64,000 nucleotides of DNA from Hydrogenophaga flava NBRC 102514 (lineage in GTDB: Bacteria > Pseudomonadota > Gammaproteobacteria > Burkholderiales > Burkholderiaceae_C), in contig NZ_BCTF01000002.1 in assembly GCF_001571145.1 (NCBI RefSeq), positions 124,001-188,000 of the forward strand, given 5' to 3'. Below are positions 37,460 to 47,052 of this stretch, in pieces. Under the pieces are notes generated by a model. The model did no database searches. It was not told the DNA's origin and worked only from the letters and a program-made list of their open reading frames with translations. Each line of letters starts with the position of its first letter. The first letter of the stretch is position 1. A program made the position numbers and the translations under genes.

Positions 37460-38224
37460 ATGCCTGATCCCAACGTCGAGAACCTCTCCGAAGCCCTCGG
37501 CCACGCCCCCGCCGACAAGCGCCTCGAAGTCCTGCGCCGCGTGGCCGAGACCGGCTCCATCTCGCAGGCGGCGCGTGATGCGGGCATCAGCTACAAGGCG
37601 GCCTGGCAGGCCATCGACACGCTGAGCAACCTCAGCGGGCAGTCGCTGGTGGAGCGCACGGTGGGCGGCTCGGGCGGGGGCGGGGCGCGCATCACGTCGC
37701 AGGGCCTGCAATTGCTCTCCCTGGCGGACGAGCTTTCGCGGGCGCGGGCGGCGGTGCTCTCGCGGTTCTCCGGCGCCGCCGCCTTGCCGATGGTGCTGGG
37801 CCTGCGCACCAGCATGCGCAACCAGCTGCCGTGCCGCGTGGAGGCGGTGGAGCCGCTGGGGCCTGACGACCCGGCGGTGCTGGTGCGGCTGCGCACGCCG
37901 GGGCAGGCGCTGCTGACGTCCAGCATCACGCGAGAGAGCGCCGACCTGCTGGCGTTGGCCGCGGGGCTGGAGGTGCTGGTGCTGTGCAAGGCGACAGCGG
38001 TGCGCGTCGGCCGTGGTGAGGTGGCGGAGGCGTCCGGCCAGTGTGTGCTGCAGGGTCGCATCGAGCGCCTTGCGCGCGGGCAAGTTCGCGATGAAGTGGT
38101 GTTGGCCCTGGACGGCGGTGGACAGTGGGTGGGCTTCGCAGAGCATCCGTTTGCCGCGCGCAAGGGGCAGCGGGCCTGGTCGGTGATGGGCGCGTCGGCG
38201 CTGGTGGTGGGGCTGGCGGGCTGA
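37460..38224 (+). CDS. modE: Molybdate-dependent transcriptional regulator ModE
   Basis: This 254-residue protein has a LysR-like winged helix (RLEVLRRVAETGSISQAARDAGISYKAAWQAIDTL) followed by VERTVGGSGGGGARIT, a hallmark of ModE. Two TOBE domains follow (NQLPCRVEAVEPLGPDDPAVLV and GRIERLARGQVRDEVVLAL) that bind molybdate. It represses modABC when molybdate is plentiful and may activate molybdoenzyme genes. The ModE box at 35638-35660 is the likely target. ATG 37460 gives the standard N-terminus. Confidence 0.93.
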   Translation: MPDPNVENLSEALGHAPADKRLEVLRRVAETGSISQAARDAGISYKAAWQAIDTLSNLSGQSLVERTVGGSGGGGARITSQGLQLLSLADELSRARAAVLSRFSGAAALPMVLGLRTSMRNQLPCRVEAVEPLGPDDPAVLVRLRTPGQALLTSSITRESADLLALAAGLEVLVLCKATAVRVGRGEVAEASGQCVLQGRIERLARGQVRDEVVLALDGGGQWVGFAEHPFAARKGQRAWSVMGASALVVGLAG

Positions 38225-38278
38225 GGGCCTGGGCGCGTTGCCCACTTATGCACGGGCTTGCCGTACCTCGCTGGGGCA

Positions 38279-38294
38279 GTGTCACGCGTGACAC
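38279..38294. promoter_or_regulatory. Palindrome upstream of the sigma-54 promoter of the aldehyde dehydrogenase
   Basis: GTGTCACGCGTGACAC is a perfect 16-bp palindrome, followed at 38309-38315 by another GTGACAC. The same GTGACAC/GTGTCAC half-sites flank an 11-bp spacer upstream of the quinoprotein dehydrogenase (51978-52002). About 70 nt upstream of the -24 box is a normal place for an enhancer-binding protein site. Confidence 0.6.
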
Positions 38295-38361
38295 ACGGCG
38301 GTACACCGTGACACTGTCAATAAACGGAGCATTCGTCTCAGATTGAGTCGGTCCCTGCCCC

Positions 38362-38376
38362 TGGCACGGATGTTGT
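38362..38376 (+). promoter_or_regulatory. Sigma-54 promoter of the aldehyde dehydrogenase gene
   Basis: TGGCACGGATGTTGT matches the sigma-54 consensus TGGCACG-N4-TTGC at all but one key base, with correct GG-to-G(C/T) spacing. It lies 59 nt before the start codon at 38436. Confidence 0.7.
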
Positions 38377-38435
38377 GGACAGAAGCGTCAGCCGATCCGG
38401 CTTTGTTCACAACCACCCCTTTCAGAGGACGACAC

Positions 38436-39956
<1,521 letters not shown>

Positions 39957-39981
39957 TCCCCACAAGGGTTTCGGAGTGCGA

Positions 39982-40010
39982 GGGGAGGCGGGCAACCGCT
40001 TCCCCTTTTT
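39982..40010 (+). terminator. Strong intrinsic terminator after the aldehyde dehydrogenase
   Basis: GGGGAGGCGG (39982-39991) pairs over 10 bp with CCGCTTCCCC (39996-40005, one G-T wobble) around a GCAA loop, followed by TTTTTGGTTTT. It lies between aldehyde dehydrogenase and DUF779 in the same direction, so the second gene is either expressed by readthrough or has its own start. Confidence 0.85.
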
Positions 40011-40034
40011 GGTTTTCAAAACAAGGAGACAGAC

Positions 40035-40406
40035 ATGGTTGAAAAAGTCGTGGCGACCCCTGCGGCGCTGGAGCTGATCGAGTTCCTCAAGACCAAGCAC
40101 GGCCCCGGGCTGATGTTCCACCAGAGCGGCGGCTGCTGTGACAACAGCGCCGCCAACTGCTACCTGCTGGGCGAGATCACCATGGGCCAGGGCGACGTGT
40201 TCCTGGGCGTCATCGGTGGCTGCGAGTTCTACATGAGCAAGTCGCAGTACGCCACCTGGCGCCACACGCAACTGATCATCGACGTGATCGAAGGCCACGG
40301 CGGCACCTTCTCGCTTGAAGGGCCGGAAGGCAAGGCGTTTCACACGCGCTCGCGGGTGTTCACTGCGGAAGAGCTGGCGGAGCTGGATGCAGATGGGCCA
40401 GCCTGA
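40035..40406 (+). CDS. DUF779 protein
   Basis: This 123-residue protein belongs to DUF779 (AcoX-neighbour family), which is repeatedly found next to aldehyde dehydrogenases. Features are HGPGLMFHQSGGCCDNSAANCYLLGE, a cluster of four Cys with a His, and GVIGGCEFYMSKSQYATWRHTQLIIDV. The Cys/His cluster suggests metal binding. Function is not established. It has an AAGGAGACAGAC leader and follows a strong terminator. Confidence 0.88.
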   Translation: MVEKVVATPAALELIEFLKTKHGPGLMFHQSGGCCDNSAANCYLLGEITMGQGDVFLGVIGGCEFYMSKSQYATWRHTQLIIDVIEGHGGTFSLEGPEGKAFHTRSRVFTAEELAELDADGPA

Positions 40407-40564
40407 GGGGCCTCTGTCTCTTCGTTGGTGCGGGGCGCACGTCGGTGCTAACCCTGATGTGCGCGCGTGGTCGATTCGGCTTGCGCTCACGGTCGGGCCG
40501 CACCAGGGTCGCGTGCCTAAGCTGGCGGCACCGCATCCCCCCACCCTCGAACCAGGAGACACCC

Positions 40565-40993
40565 ATGAAGCCCAAGACCAGCGAAGCGTATGTGCAGATC
40601 GATGCCGTTGAATGGCAGCCCTTCCCCGACGCCTTCTCCACCGGCGGCATTCGCTGGAAGCTGCTGAACGTGGCGCCCGAGATGGGCTCGTGGACGGCGA
40701 TCTTCGACTGCCCCGCGGGCTCGTCTTTCGCCGCCCACATCCACGCCGGGCCCGGCGAGTACTTCCTCACCTGCGGCCGCATGGACGTGCGCGGTGGCAA
40801 GGCGGCCGGCGGTGACACCGCGGTGGCGCCCGGCTACGGTTTCGAGTCCTCCGGCGCGCGCCACGACCGCACCAACTTCCCGGTGGACAGCGAGTTCTAC
40901 ATGACCTTCCTCGGGCCGCTGACGTTCATCAAGCCCGATGGATCGCCCATCGCCGTGATCGGCTGGGAAGAGGCGCAGGGCGCCTGGGGCTGA
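40565..40993 (+). CDS. Cupin-domain protein
   Basis: This 142-residue protein is a single-domain cupin with the first motif seen as GSSFAAHIHAGPGEYFLTCGRMDVRGG (His-x-His and Glu metal ligands) and a second His in SSGARHDRTNFP. It resembles the ChrR/2,4'-dihydroxyacetophenone dioxygenase-like cupins. Substrate unknown. The next gene begins 9 nt later, making a small group with the SnoaL-like and VOC genes. Confidence 0.8.
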   Translation: MKPKTSEAYVQIDAVEWQPFPDAFSTGGIRWKLLNVAPEMGSWTAIFDCPAGSSFAAHIHAGPGEYFLTCGRMDVRGGKAAGGDTAVAPGYGFESSGARHDRTNFPVDSEFYMTFLGPLTFIKPDGSPIAVIGWEEAQGAWG

Positions 40994-41002
40994 AGGAACG
41001 CC

Positions 41003-41440
41003 ATGAAACAGCTGAACACATCCAATCGACGGCAGGCCCTTGCAGGAGGCGCGATGGCACTCACTCTTCCGATCCTCGCCCTGTCCAGTGAAGCGGCCGC
41101 AGGTGAGCAGGCATCGAGCGCGACCCAGAAGGTGCTGGATCACCACCTGGGCGCTTTTGCCAAAGGCCTCGACGAGCTCATGCGCGACTACTCGGCGGCG
41201 TCGGTCATCCTGACGCACGACAAGCAGTACCGGGGCGTGACGGAAATCAGGGGCTTCTTCGATGGCTTCCTGAAGTCGGTCCAACCCGGGTTCTGGGAGT
41301 CGTTCAAGATCAACGCGCAGGCCATTGACCGCGACGTGGCCTACCTGGTGTGGGAAGCCAGGCCGTTCGTGAACATCGCGACCGACACCCTGGTGATTCG
41401 CCGCGGGAAGATCGTGGTCCAGACGTTCACGGCAGCCTGA
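41003..41440 (+). CDS. Exported SnoaL-like protein
   Basis: This 145-residue protein has an apparent Tat/Sec leader (NRRQALAGGAMALTLPILAL) and a cystatin-like fold of the SnoaL/NTF2 family (LDHHLGAFAKGLDELMRDYSAASVILTHD, EIRGFFDGFLKSV). SnoaL-like proteins are small-molecule binders or isomerases; no specific role can be read. It lies 9 nt after the cupin and 4 nt before the VOC gene. Confidence 0.75.
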   Translation: MKQLNTSNRRQALAGGAMALTLPILALSSEAAAGEQASSATQKVLDHHLGAFAKGLDELMRDYSAASVILTHDKQYRGVTEIRGFFDGFLKSVQPGFWESFKINAQAIDRDVAYLVWEARPFVNIATDTLVIRRGKIVVQTFTAA

Positions 41441-41444
41441 CGAC

Positions 41445-41846
41445 GTGACCGCAACCAAGCTCATCCACACCATGATCCGGGTGCGCGACCTGGACGCCTC
41501 GCTCCGGTTCTACCGCGAGGTGCTGGCGCTGACCCCGTCGCACCGGCTGGACTTTGCAGACTTTTCGCTGGTGTACCTGCGCAATGACGAGACCGACGCC
41601 GAGATCGAGCTGACCTGGAACAGGGGCCGGCAAGAGCCCTACACCCACGGCGACGGCTACGGTCATGTGGCGGTGGTGGTGGACGATGTGCCCGCCCGGC
41701 ATGCCGAGTTGGTGCAGGCCGGCCATGCCCCGTTGCCGGTGAAGGAGTTCAAGGCGGGCGAGACGCTGCTGGCGCGCTTCTTCTTCATCCTCGACCCGGA
41801 CGGCTACAAGATCGAGGTGCTGGAGAGGCACGGCCACTACCGCTGA
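41445..41846 (+). CDS. VOC-family (glyoxalase I-like) protein
   Basis: This 133-residue protein from a GTG start resembles glyoxalase I: TMIRVRDLDASLRFYREVLAL, VYLRNDETDAEIELTWN, GDGYGHVAVVVDDV and FILDPDGYKIEVLER. The metal ligands His (HTMIR), Glu (IELTWN), His (GHVAV) and Glu (IEVLE) are all present, so it could be an active lactoylglutathione lyase dealing with methylglyoxal. It is the last of the cupin-SnoaL-VOC group. Confidence 0.85.
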   Translation: MTATKLIHTMIRVRDLDASLRFYREVLALTPSHRLDFADFSLVYLRNDETDAEIELTWNRGRQEPYTHGDGYGHVAVVVDDVPARHAELVQAGHAPLPVKEFKAGETLLARFFFILDPDGYKIEVLERHGHYR

Positions 41847-41934
41847 TGCCTTGGCGCCCGCAACGCGCAGGCCTATCATGCCGGCGGGGGCGTGGACGGT
41901 CCGGCAGAAGACCGCGGAACTATCGGAGACGCAG

Positions 41935-42921
41935 ATGCTGATGAAGACCCATGCGACCAGTCCCGCGCCCATTCAGGAGTGGTCCACGGCGGGCCTGACC
42001 CTGTCCGACACCACCGACGCCTGGCAGGCCGCGCTCGCCGAGAACTACGGCGAGTGGCAGGTGGCCCAGGCGGTGGGCGACGGCTTCACGGCGAACATCC
42101 GCAACCGCGACTTCAATGGTGTGCGCCTGGTGGAATGTGTCTGCGACCCCTGCACCGGGCGGCGCCTGCCGCAGTTCATCGAACGCGCGCCCGAGCCCTA
42201 CATCGGCGTGCAGATCACCAAGGCCGGCCGCGAACGGTTTCACTTCGGCGGCGAAGACATCAGCCTGGGCGCGGGGGACATGGTCATCTGGAGCGGCTCG
42301 ATACCCACCGAGTTCACCGTGATGGAACGCCTGCACAAGGTCTCGCTGGTGTTGCCGTGGGCCGACGTGCAGGAACGCCTGCCCCGGGGCTCGGCGTTCA
42401 CCGGCACGGTCATCGACAGCCGCGTGGGGATCGGGGCCGTGCTGTATTCCCACGTCGACAGCCTGGCCCGCCAGCTGGAGGTGTTCACCGAAAACGACCA
42501 CGCGGCCGTGCGCCGCGCCACGCTGGAGCTGCTGGCCGCGGCCATGAGCCACCGGGTGGAGGTGCCCCAGCGCGCGCTGGCGCAGCGCTACCTGAAGCAG
42601 CTGCAGGACCACATCCTGAACAACCTGCAGGACGAGCACCTGCCCCCGACCAGCATCGCCGCCGCCAACCACATGTCGCCGCGCTACGTGCACCTGCTGT
42701 TTGCGCAGATCGGGGTGAGTGCGTCGGCCTGGATCAGGACGCAGCGGCTGGAGCGCTGCCGGGAGGACCTGCGCAAGCGGGCGTACCGCGACAGCAGCGT
42801 CGCGGAGATTGCCTACACCTGGGGGTTCACCGACCCCTCGCATTTCGCGCGCGTCTTCAAGCAGCAGTACGGCGTGGGGCCGCGGGAGTACCGGGAGGGC
42901 GGGGCCCGGCCCGCCGGCTGA
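41935..42921 (+). CDS. AraC-family regulator (FeaR-like)
   Basis: This 328-residue protein has an N-terminal AraC-binding-like domain (RLPQFIERAPEPYIGVQITKAG, GDMVIWSGSIPTEF) as in FeaR and a C-terminal AraC helix-turn-helix pair (SIAAANHMSPRYVHLLFAQIGVSASAWI and SVAEIAYTWGFTDPSHFARVFKQQYG). ATG 41935 has a CGGAGAC ribosome site; an ATG further upstream would add an unlikely extension. It stands directly upstream of the TonB receptor and may control that or the alcohol-oxidation genes, though those promoters look sigma-54-dependent. Confidence 0.88.
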   Translation: MLMKTHATSPAPIQEWSTAGLTLSDTTDAWQAALAENYGEWQVAQAVGDGFTANIRNRDFNGVRLVECVCDPCTGRRLPQFIERAPEPYIGVQITKAGRERFHFGGEDISLGAGDMVIWSGSIPTEFTVMERLHKVSLVLPWADVQERLPRGSAFTGTVIDSRVGIGAVLYSHVDSLARQLEVFTENDHAAVRRATLELLAAAMSHRVEVPQRALAQRYLKQLQDHILNNLQDEHLPPTSIAAANHMSPRYVHLLFAQIGVSASAWIRTQRLERCREDLRKRAYRDSSVAEIAYTWGFTDPSHFARVFKQQYGVGPREYREGGARPAG

Positions 42922-42922
42922 C

Positions 42923-42939
42923 TGTTCCATTTCCGAACA
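42923..42939. promoter_or_regulatory. Inverted-repeat site before the TonB receptor promoter
   Basis: TGTTCCATTTCCGAACA has TGTTC/GAACA arms. It aligns without gaps to TGACACATTTTTGAACA at 51979-51995 upstream of the quinoprotein dehydrogenase (consensus TGnnnCATTTyyGAACA). It ends 19 nt before the -24 box. Confidence 0.55.
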
Positions 42940-42958
42940 CCTTCAGCCGCCATGGGCG

Positions 42959-42973
42959 TGGCACGGAACTTGT
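42959..42973 (+). promoter_or_regulatory. Sigma-54 promoter of the TonB receptor gene
   Basis: TGGCACGGAACTTGT fits the sigma-54 -24/-12 pattern (TGGCACG-N4-TTG) with one mismatch, 76 nt before the receptor ATG. Confidence 0.65.
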
Positions 42974-43048
42974 AGCCAGAATCGGGCGGAACACACACCG
43001 CCCGCACCACGCGCATCGGCGCGCCGGTGACTTGATGGAGACAAGACA

Positions 43049-45139
43049 ATGACCCCACGCCCCACCTTCGCCCTGCGCCGCCTGAACGCCGCGCTCCTCA
43101 TGGCCCTGGCCGGCACCGCCGACGCCCAGACCTTGCAGGAGGTTGTCGTCAGCGCCTCGCGGCAGGAGCAGCAGAGCTTTGACGCGCCCGCCTCGGTGCA
43201 GGCCGTGGGCCAGGACGCCATCGAGGCCGCCGGCCCGCGCGTCAACCTGTCCGAGGTCATGACCCGGGTGCCCGGCATCACGGTGCTGAACCGCCAGAAC
43301 TACGCGCAGGACCTGCAGCTGTCCATCCGCGGCTCGGGCTCGCGCTCGCCCTTCGGCATCCGCGGCGCGCGGCTGATCGTGGATGGCATTCCCGCCACCA
43401 TGCCCGACGGCCAGGGCCAGGCGTCGACCATCAGCCTGCCCTCGGCCCAGCGCATCGAGGTGCTGCGCGGACCACTGGCCCAGCTCTACGGCAACTCGAC
43501 CGGCGGCGTACTGCAGGTGTTCACCGCCGATGGTCCGGCCAAGCCTGAGGTCCGCTTCAGCGTGGACGCCGGTTCCGAACAGCTGCGACGCTACGGCCTG
43601 CAGGCGGCAGGGCAGAGCGGTTCGCTGAACTACGTGGTCGACCACAGCGACTTTTCCACCGACGGCTGGCGCACCAACAGCGCGGCCCAGCGCAAACACA
43701 CCAACGCCAAGCTGCGCTGGGCGGCCAGCGACGCCACGAAAGTCACCCTGGTGGCCAACGCGTTTGACCAGCCCGAGTCGGGCGACCCGCTGGGCCTGAC
43801 GCGCGAGCAGTTCGAAGCCAATCCGCGCCAGGCGGTGGCGAACTCCACGCTCTACAAGGCCGGCAAGGACGTGTCGCAGAACCAGGTCGGCCTGGTGGCA
43901 GAACACCAGCTGGATGCCAAGAGCGAACTTTCGGCGCGGGTCTACGCGGGCCAGCGCGACCTGGACAACCGGCTCTCGATTCCGCTGGTGGCGCAGACCT
44001 CGCCCACGGCGGCCGGCGGCGTGGTGCAGCTGGACCGCAGCTACAGCGGCACGGGTCTGCGCTACGCACGGCGCATCGCGGCGGGCGAGGGTGAGGTGCG
44101 GCTGAGCGCGGGGCTGGACGTGGAGCGCATGAGCGAGCGCCGACGCGGCTTCATCAACAACTTCGGCGAGCAGGGCGAGCTCAAGCGCGACGAGGACGAC
44201 AGCGTGGACAGCACGGGCGTCTACACCCAGGCCGACTGGGCGATCAACGAGGGCTGGAGCGCGGTGGCCGGCCTGCGCGCCAACCGGGTGAGCTTCAAGG
44301 TGCAGGACTTCTTCGTGCGCCCCGGCAACCCCGACGACAGCGGCCGCGCGCGCTTCAACGCCACCAACCCGGTGATCGGGCTCACGCGCCACCTCAGCCC
44401 CGACACCAATGTCTACGCCAACGTTGGCAAAGGCTTCGAGACGCCGACGCTCACCGAGATCGCCTATACCGCCGACGGCAGCGGCCCCAACCTGAACCTC
44501 AAGTCCGCGCGCAGCACCCACGTGGAACTGGGCCTGAAGACCAGGCTGGGCGAAGGCCAGCGGCTGGACGCGGCGCTGTTCCACATCGGCACCACCGACG
44601 AGATCGTGGTCGCGTCCAGCAGCGGCGGCCGCACGGTCTACACCAACGCCGGCAAGACCAGCCGTTCGGGCATCGAGCTGGCGCACAGCGCGCAGTGGAG
44701 CCCCGAATGGCGCACGCACCTGGCGTTCTCCACGCTCAACGCCCGCTTTGATGAGGCCTTTGCCAGCAGCAGCGGCGCCACCGTGGCCAAGGGCAACCGC
44801 ATCCCCGGCACGATGAACCGCACGCTGTTCGGCGAGGTGGTCTGGCAGCCGCGCGCCTGGCCCGGCTTCACCGCCGCGCTGGAGGCGGTGCACCGTGGCT
44901 CGATGGTGGTGGACGACGTGAACAGCGACCGCACCGACGCGGCCACGCTGTTCAACCTGCGCCTGGGCTGGGAACAGAAGCTGGGCGCATGGAAGCTCAA
45001 AGAGTACGTGCGCGTCGACAACCTGGCCGACAAGGCCACCATCGGCTCGGTGATCGCCAACGACGGCAACCGGCGCTTCTTTGAACCTGCACCCGGACGC
45101 CAGTGGGGTCTGGGTGTGACGGTCTCTTACGCCTTCTGA
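43049..45139 (+). CDS. TonB-dependent outer-membrane receptor
   Basis: This 696-residue receptor has a signal peptide ending in DAQ, a TonB-box-like TLQEVVVSA, a plug domain (SVQAVGQDAIEAAG to GNSTGGVLQVFT, with SIRGSGSRSPFGIRGARLIVDG) and a 22-strand-type barrel ending in the aromatic terminus VTVSYAF. Family members import metal chelates or vitamins. Its sigma-54 promoter and place next to PQQ/lanthanide genes suggest a lanthanide chelate (LutH-like) or PQQ as cargo, which is inference. Its 3' end overlaps the convergent ABC ATPase gene by 13 nt. Confidence 0.88.
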   Translation: MTPRPTFALRRLNAALLMALAGTADAQTLQEVVVSASRQEQQSFDAPASVQAVGQDAIEAAGPRVNLSEVMTRVPGITVLNRQNYAQDLQLSIRGSGSRSPFGIRGARLIVDGIPATMPDGQGQASTISLPSAQRIEVLRGPLAQLYGNSTGGVLQVFTADGPAKPEVRFSVDAGSEQLRRYGLQAAGQSGSLNYVVDHSDFSTDGWRTNSAAQRKHTNAKLRWAASDATKVTLVANAFDQPESGDPLGLTREQFEANPRQAVANSTLYKAGKDVSQNQVGLVAEHQLDAKSELSARVYAGQRDLDNRLSIPLVAQTSPTAAGGVVQLDRSYSGTGLRYARRIAAGEGEVRLSAGLDVERMSERRRGFINNFGEQGELKRDEDDSVDSTGVYTQADWAINEGWSAVAGLRANRVSFKVQDFFVRPGNPDDSGRARFNATNPVIGLTRHLSPDTNVYANVGKGFETPTLTEIAYTADGSGPNLNLKSARSTHVELGLKTRLGEGQRLDAALFHIGTTDEIVVASSSGGRTVYTNAGKTSRSGIELAHSAQWSPEWRTHLAFSTLNARFDEAFASSSGATVAKGNRIPGTMNRTLFGEVVWQPRAWPGFTAALEAVHRGSMVVDDVNSDRTDAATLFNLRLGWEQKLGAWKLKEYVRVDNLADKATIGSVIANDGNRRFFEPAPGRQWGLGVTVSYAF

Positions 45140-45879
45140 AGCGCCCGAAGGACTTCCGTCTGGAAGTCCGGGCCTTCGGCGGCAGCCATGAAGCTGTCGA
45201 TGCCGCCGTCGAAGCGCACCGTGCCCTGGTGCAGCAGCAGCAGCCGGTCGGCGGTCTTTACTTCTTCGATGAGGTGCGTGGCCCAGAGCACCGCCAGGCC
45301 CTGGTCGCGGCACAGGCCGCGCACCGTGTCCAGCAGCTGCTGGCGCGAGGCCGGGTCCAGGCCCACGGTGGCCTCGTCCATCAGCAGCAGGCGCGGGCGG
45401 TGCAGCAGCGCGCGCACCAGCTCCACCTTGCGCCGGGTGCCGCCCGAGAGGCTGCGCACCACGGCCTTCGCCTGGTCCTGCAGGCCGATGGCGGCGAGCT
45501 GCGCGTCGATGCGTTCGCGCGCCGTCTTGCGCGGGATGCCGTGCAGGTCGGTGTGGAACAGCAGGTTGGCCATCACCGTCAGGTCCAGGTCGAGCGCACT
45601 CTGCTGGAACACCACGCCCAGGCCCGCGAGCGCGCGCGCGGGGTGCTGGCGCATGTCCTGGCCGAGCACATGAATCGTGCCCTGGTCGGGCGTGAACAGG
45701 CCGGTGAGCAGCTGCAGCAGCGTGGACTTGCCGGCGCCGTTGGGACCGAGCAGGGCCACCATCTCGCCGGCTTGCATCGACAGGGTGACGCCCTTGAGCG
45801 CGGGTTTGCCGTTGTAGGCCTTGTGCAGGCCCTCGGCCTGCAGCACGGAGTCGGAGGCGGGCGATGTGGGGTCGGTCAT
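45127..45879 (-). CDS. ABC transporter ATPase of the PQQ alcohol-dehydrogenase system
   Basis: This 250-residue ATPase has Walker A LLGPNGAGKSTLL, signature SLSGGTRRKVELVRA and Walker B LLLMDEATVGLDP. It resembles the ATPases of ABC-2 exporters and of the PQQ-dependent alcohol-dehydrogenase system family (LutE-like). Its likely permease is at 49325-50170 on the other strand. It is coupled by a 4-nt overlap to the upstream Bug-type gene, an odd partner, and its 3' end overlaps the TonB receptor. Confidence 0.88.
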   Translation of the reverse strand: MTDPTSPASDSVLQAEGLHKAYNGKPALKGVTLSMQAGEMVALLGPNGAGKSTLLQLLTGLFTPDQGTIHVLGQDMRQHPARALAGLGVVFQQSALDLDLTVMANLLFHTDLHGIPRKTARERIDAQLAAIGLQDQAKAVVRSLSGGTRRKVELVRALLHRPRLLLMDEATVGLDPASRQQLLDTVRGLCRDQGLAVLWATHLIEEVKTADRLLLLHQGTVRFDGGIDSFMAAAEGPDFQTEVLRALQKA

Positions 45880-46898
45880 GAGGCGGTCTTGGCCAGCAGG
45901 TTCATGCGCGCGAGCAGCTTCTTCTCGCGCTCGACAGTGGCGAGCACCGCCTGGCGGTAGTCGCGCGTGCCCAGGTAGTCGAGCGACTGATCGTACTTGG
46001 CAAGCGCGCCCGCATGGCGTTCGCTGAACATGGCCTTGTGGAACACGTCGTGCAGCTTCTGCACCACCGCGGGTGGTGTGGCGGCCGGTGCGGCCAGGCC
46101 CCAGGGGGAGGTGTAGACCGCCTGCGGGTAGCCCAGCTCGCGCATGGTGGGCGCGTCGGGCCAGCGCGGGTTGCGCGCGGCGTTGAAGGTGGCGAGCACG
46201 CGCATCTGGCCTTTCTCGACCCAGGGTGCGAAGCCGGTGGAGTTGACGCCCGCCATGATCTGCGCGCCCGCGATGGCGAGCATCTGGTCGGCCGTGCCCT
46301 TGTAGGGCACGTGCACGTACTTCACGTTGTGCTGCAGCAGGATCTCTTCCATCGCCAGGTGGGCGGTGGTGCCGACGCCGGTGGAGCCCAGGATGAGTTC
46401 GCCGGGGTGCCTGGTGGCCCAGTCGATCAGCTCGGTGACGCTCTTGAACGGGCTGTTGGCCGGCACCAGCAGGCCGAAGCTCACGCCCGAGACCTGCAGG
46501 ATGGGTGCGAGGTCGGTCACCGGGTCCCAGGGCACGTGGTTCATCAGCGCGTGGCGGTAGACGGTGATGGGCACCTGGCCGATGGTGTGACCGTCAGGCT
46601 CGGCCGCCTTGAGTGCGGGCGCCACCAGCGTGCCGGCCGCGCCGGGCTTGTTGACCACCAGCACCGGCTGGCCCAGCAGCGGCTCGGCCTCTTCGCACAG
46701 GATGCGGATCGTCAGATCCGTCTGGCCACCCGCGGGCCAGGGCACGATGAGCTGCAGCGGCTTGCTGGGGAAGGGCGCCTGGGCCCTTGCCAGTGGTGCT
46801 GCGGCCAGTGCCACACCCCAGCCCAGCCATTGCCGGCGTGTCACACCAGGGTGTGTCGGAATGGAACAGCGAGGGACAGGGGTGTTGCGTCTGGCCAT
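45876..46898 (-). CDS. Bug/TctC-type tripartite tricarboxylate binding protein
   Basis: This 340-residue periplasmic protein has a twin-arginine-like leader (TRRQWLGWGVALAAAPLARA) and the Bug fold: LQLIVPWPAGGQTDLTIR, LVVNKPGAAGTLVAPALK, FGLLVPANSPFKSVTEL, GSTGVGTTAHLAMEEIL and VPYKGTADQMLAIAGAQI. No TctA/TctB membrane genes are adjacent, as is usual for the many orphan Bug proteins in Burkholderiales. It is cotranscribed with the ABC ATPase. Ligand unknown, possibly a small carboxylate or a metal-carboxylate complex in this setting. Confidence 0.87.
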   Translation of the reverse strand: MARRNTPVPRCSIPTHPGVTRRQWLGWGVALAAAPLARAQAPFPSKPLQLIVPWPAGGQTDLTIRILCEEAEPLLGQPVLVVNKPGAAGTLVAPALKAAEPDGHTIGQVPITVYRHALMNHVPWDPVTDLAPILQVSGVSFGLLVPANSPFKSVTELIDWATRHPGELILGSTGVGTTAHLAMEEILLQHNVKYVHVPYKGTADQMLAIAGAQIMAGVNSTGFAPWVEKGQMRVLATFNAARNPRWPDAPTMRELGYPQAVYTSPWGLAAPAATPPAVVQKLHDVFHKAMFSERHAGALAKYDQSLDYLGTRDYRQAVLATVEREKKLLARMNLLAKTAS

Positions 46899-46995
46899 GG
46901 CGGCGGGTGTGATGTCTCAGGGTTTTCCCCGGCGCAGAGGGGTGTCACAGGCCGGTTTGGAAGGTCAGGAGGCAATATCCATTCCCAGGGTGGAC

Positions 46996-47010
46996 TGGCA
47001 TCGAACTTGC
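46996..47010 (+). promoter_or_regulatory. Sigma-54 promoter of the beta-propeller operon
   Basis: TGGCATCGAACTTGC keeps the GG and GC dinucleotides of the -24/-12 promoter at correct spacing, 43 nt before the ATG at 47053. A degenerate relative of the TGTTC...GAACA site lies about 128 nt upstream at 46854-46868 (reverse orientation). Confidence 0.65.
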
Positions 47011-47052
47011 GCATTGCAGGCGGTTCGCCAACCACTTCAAGGAGACAAAGAC

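Noticed and set aside
42857-45313. Minus-strand open frame of 818 codons opposite the TonB receptor
   Set aside because: The receptor has signal peptide, plug and barrel features on the plus strand; the antisense frame has none.
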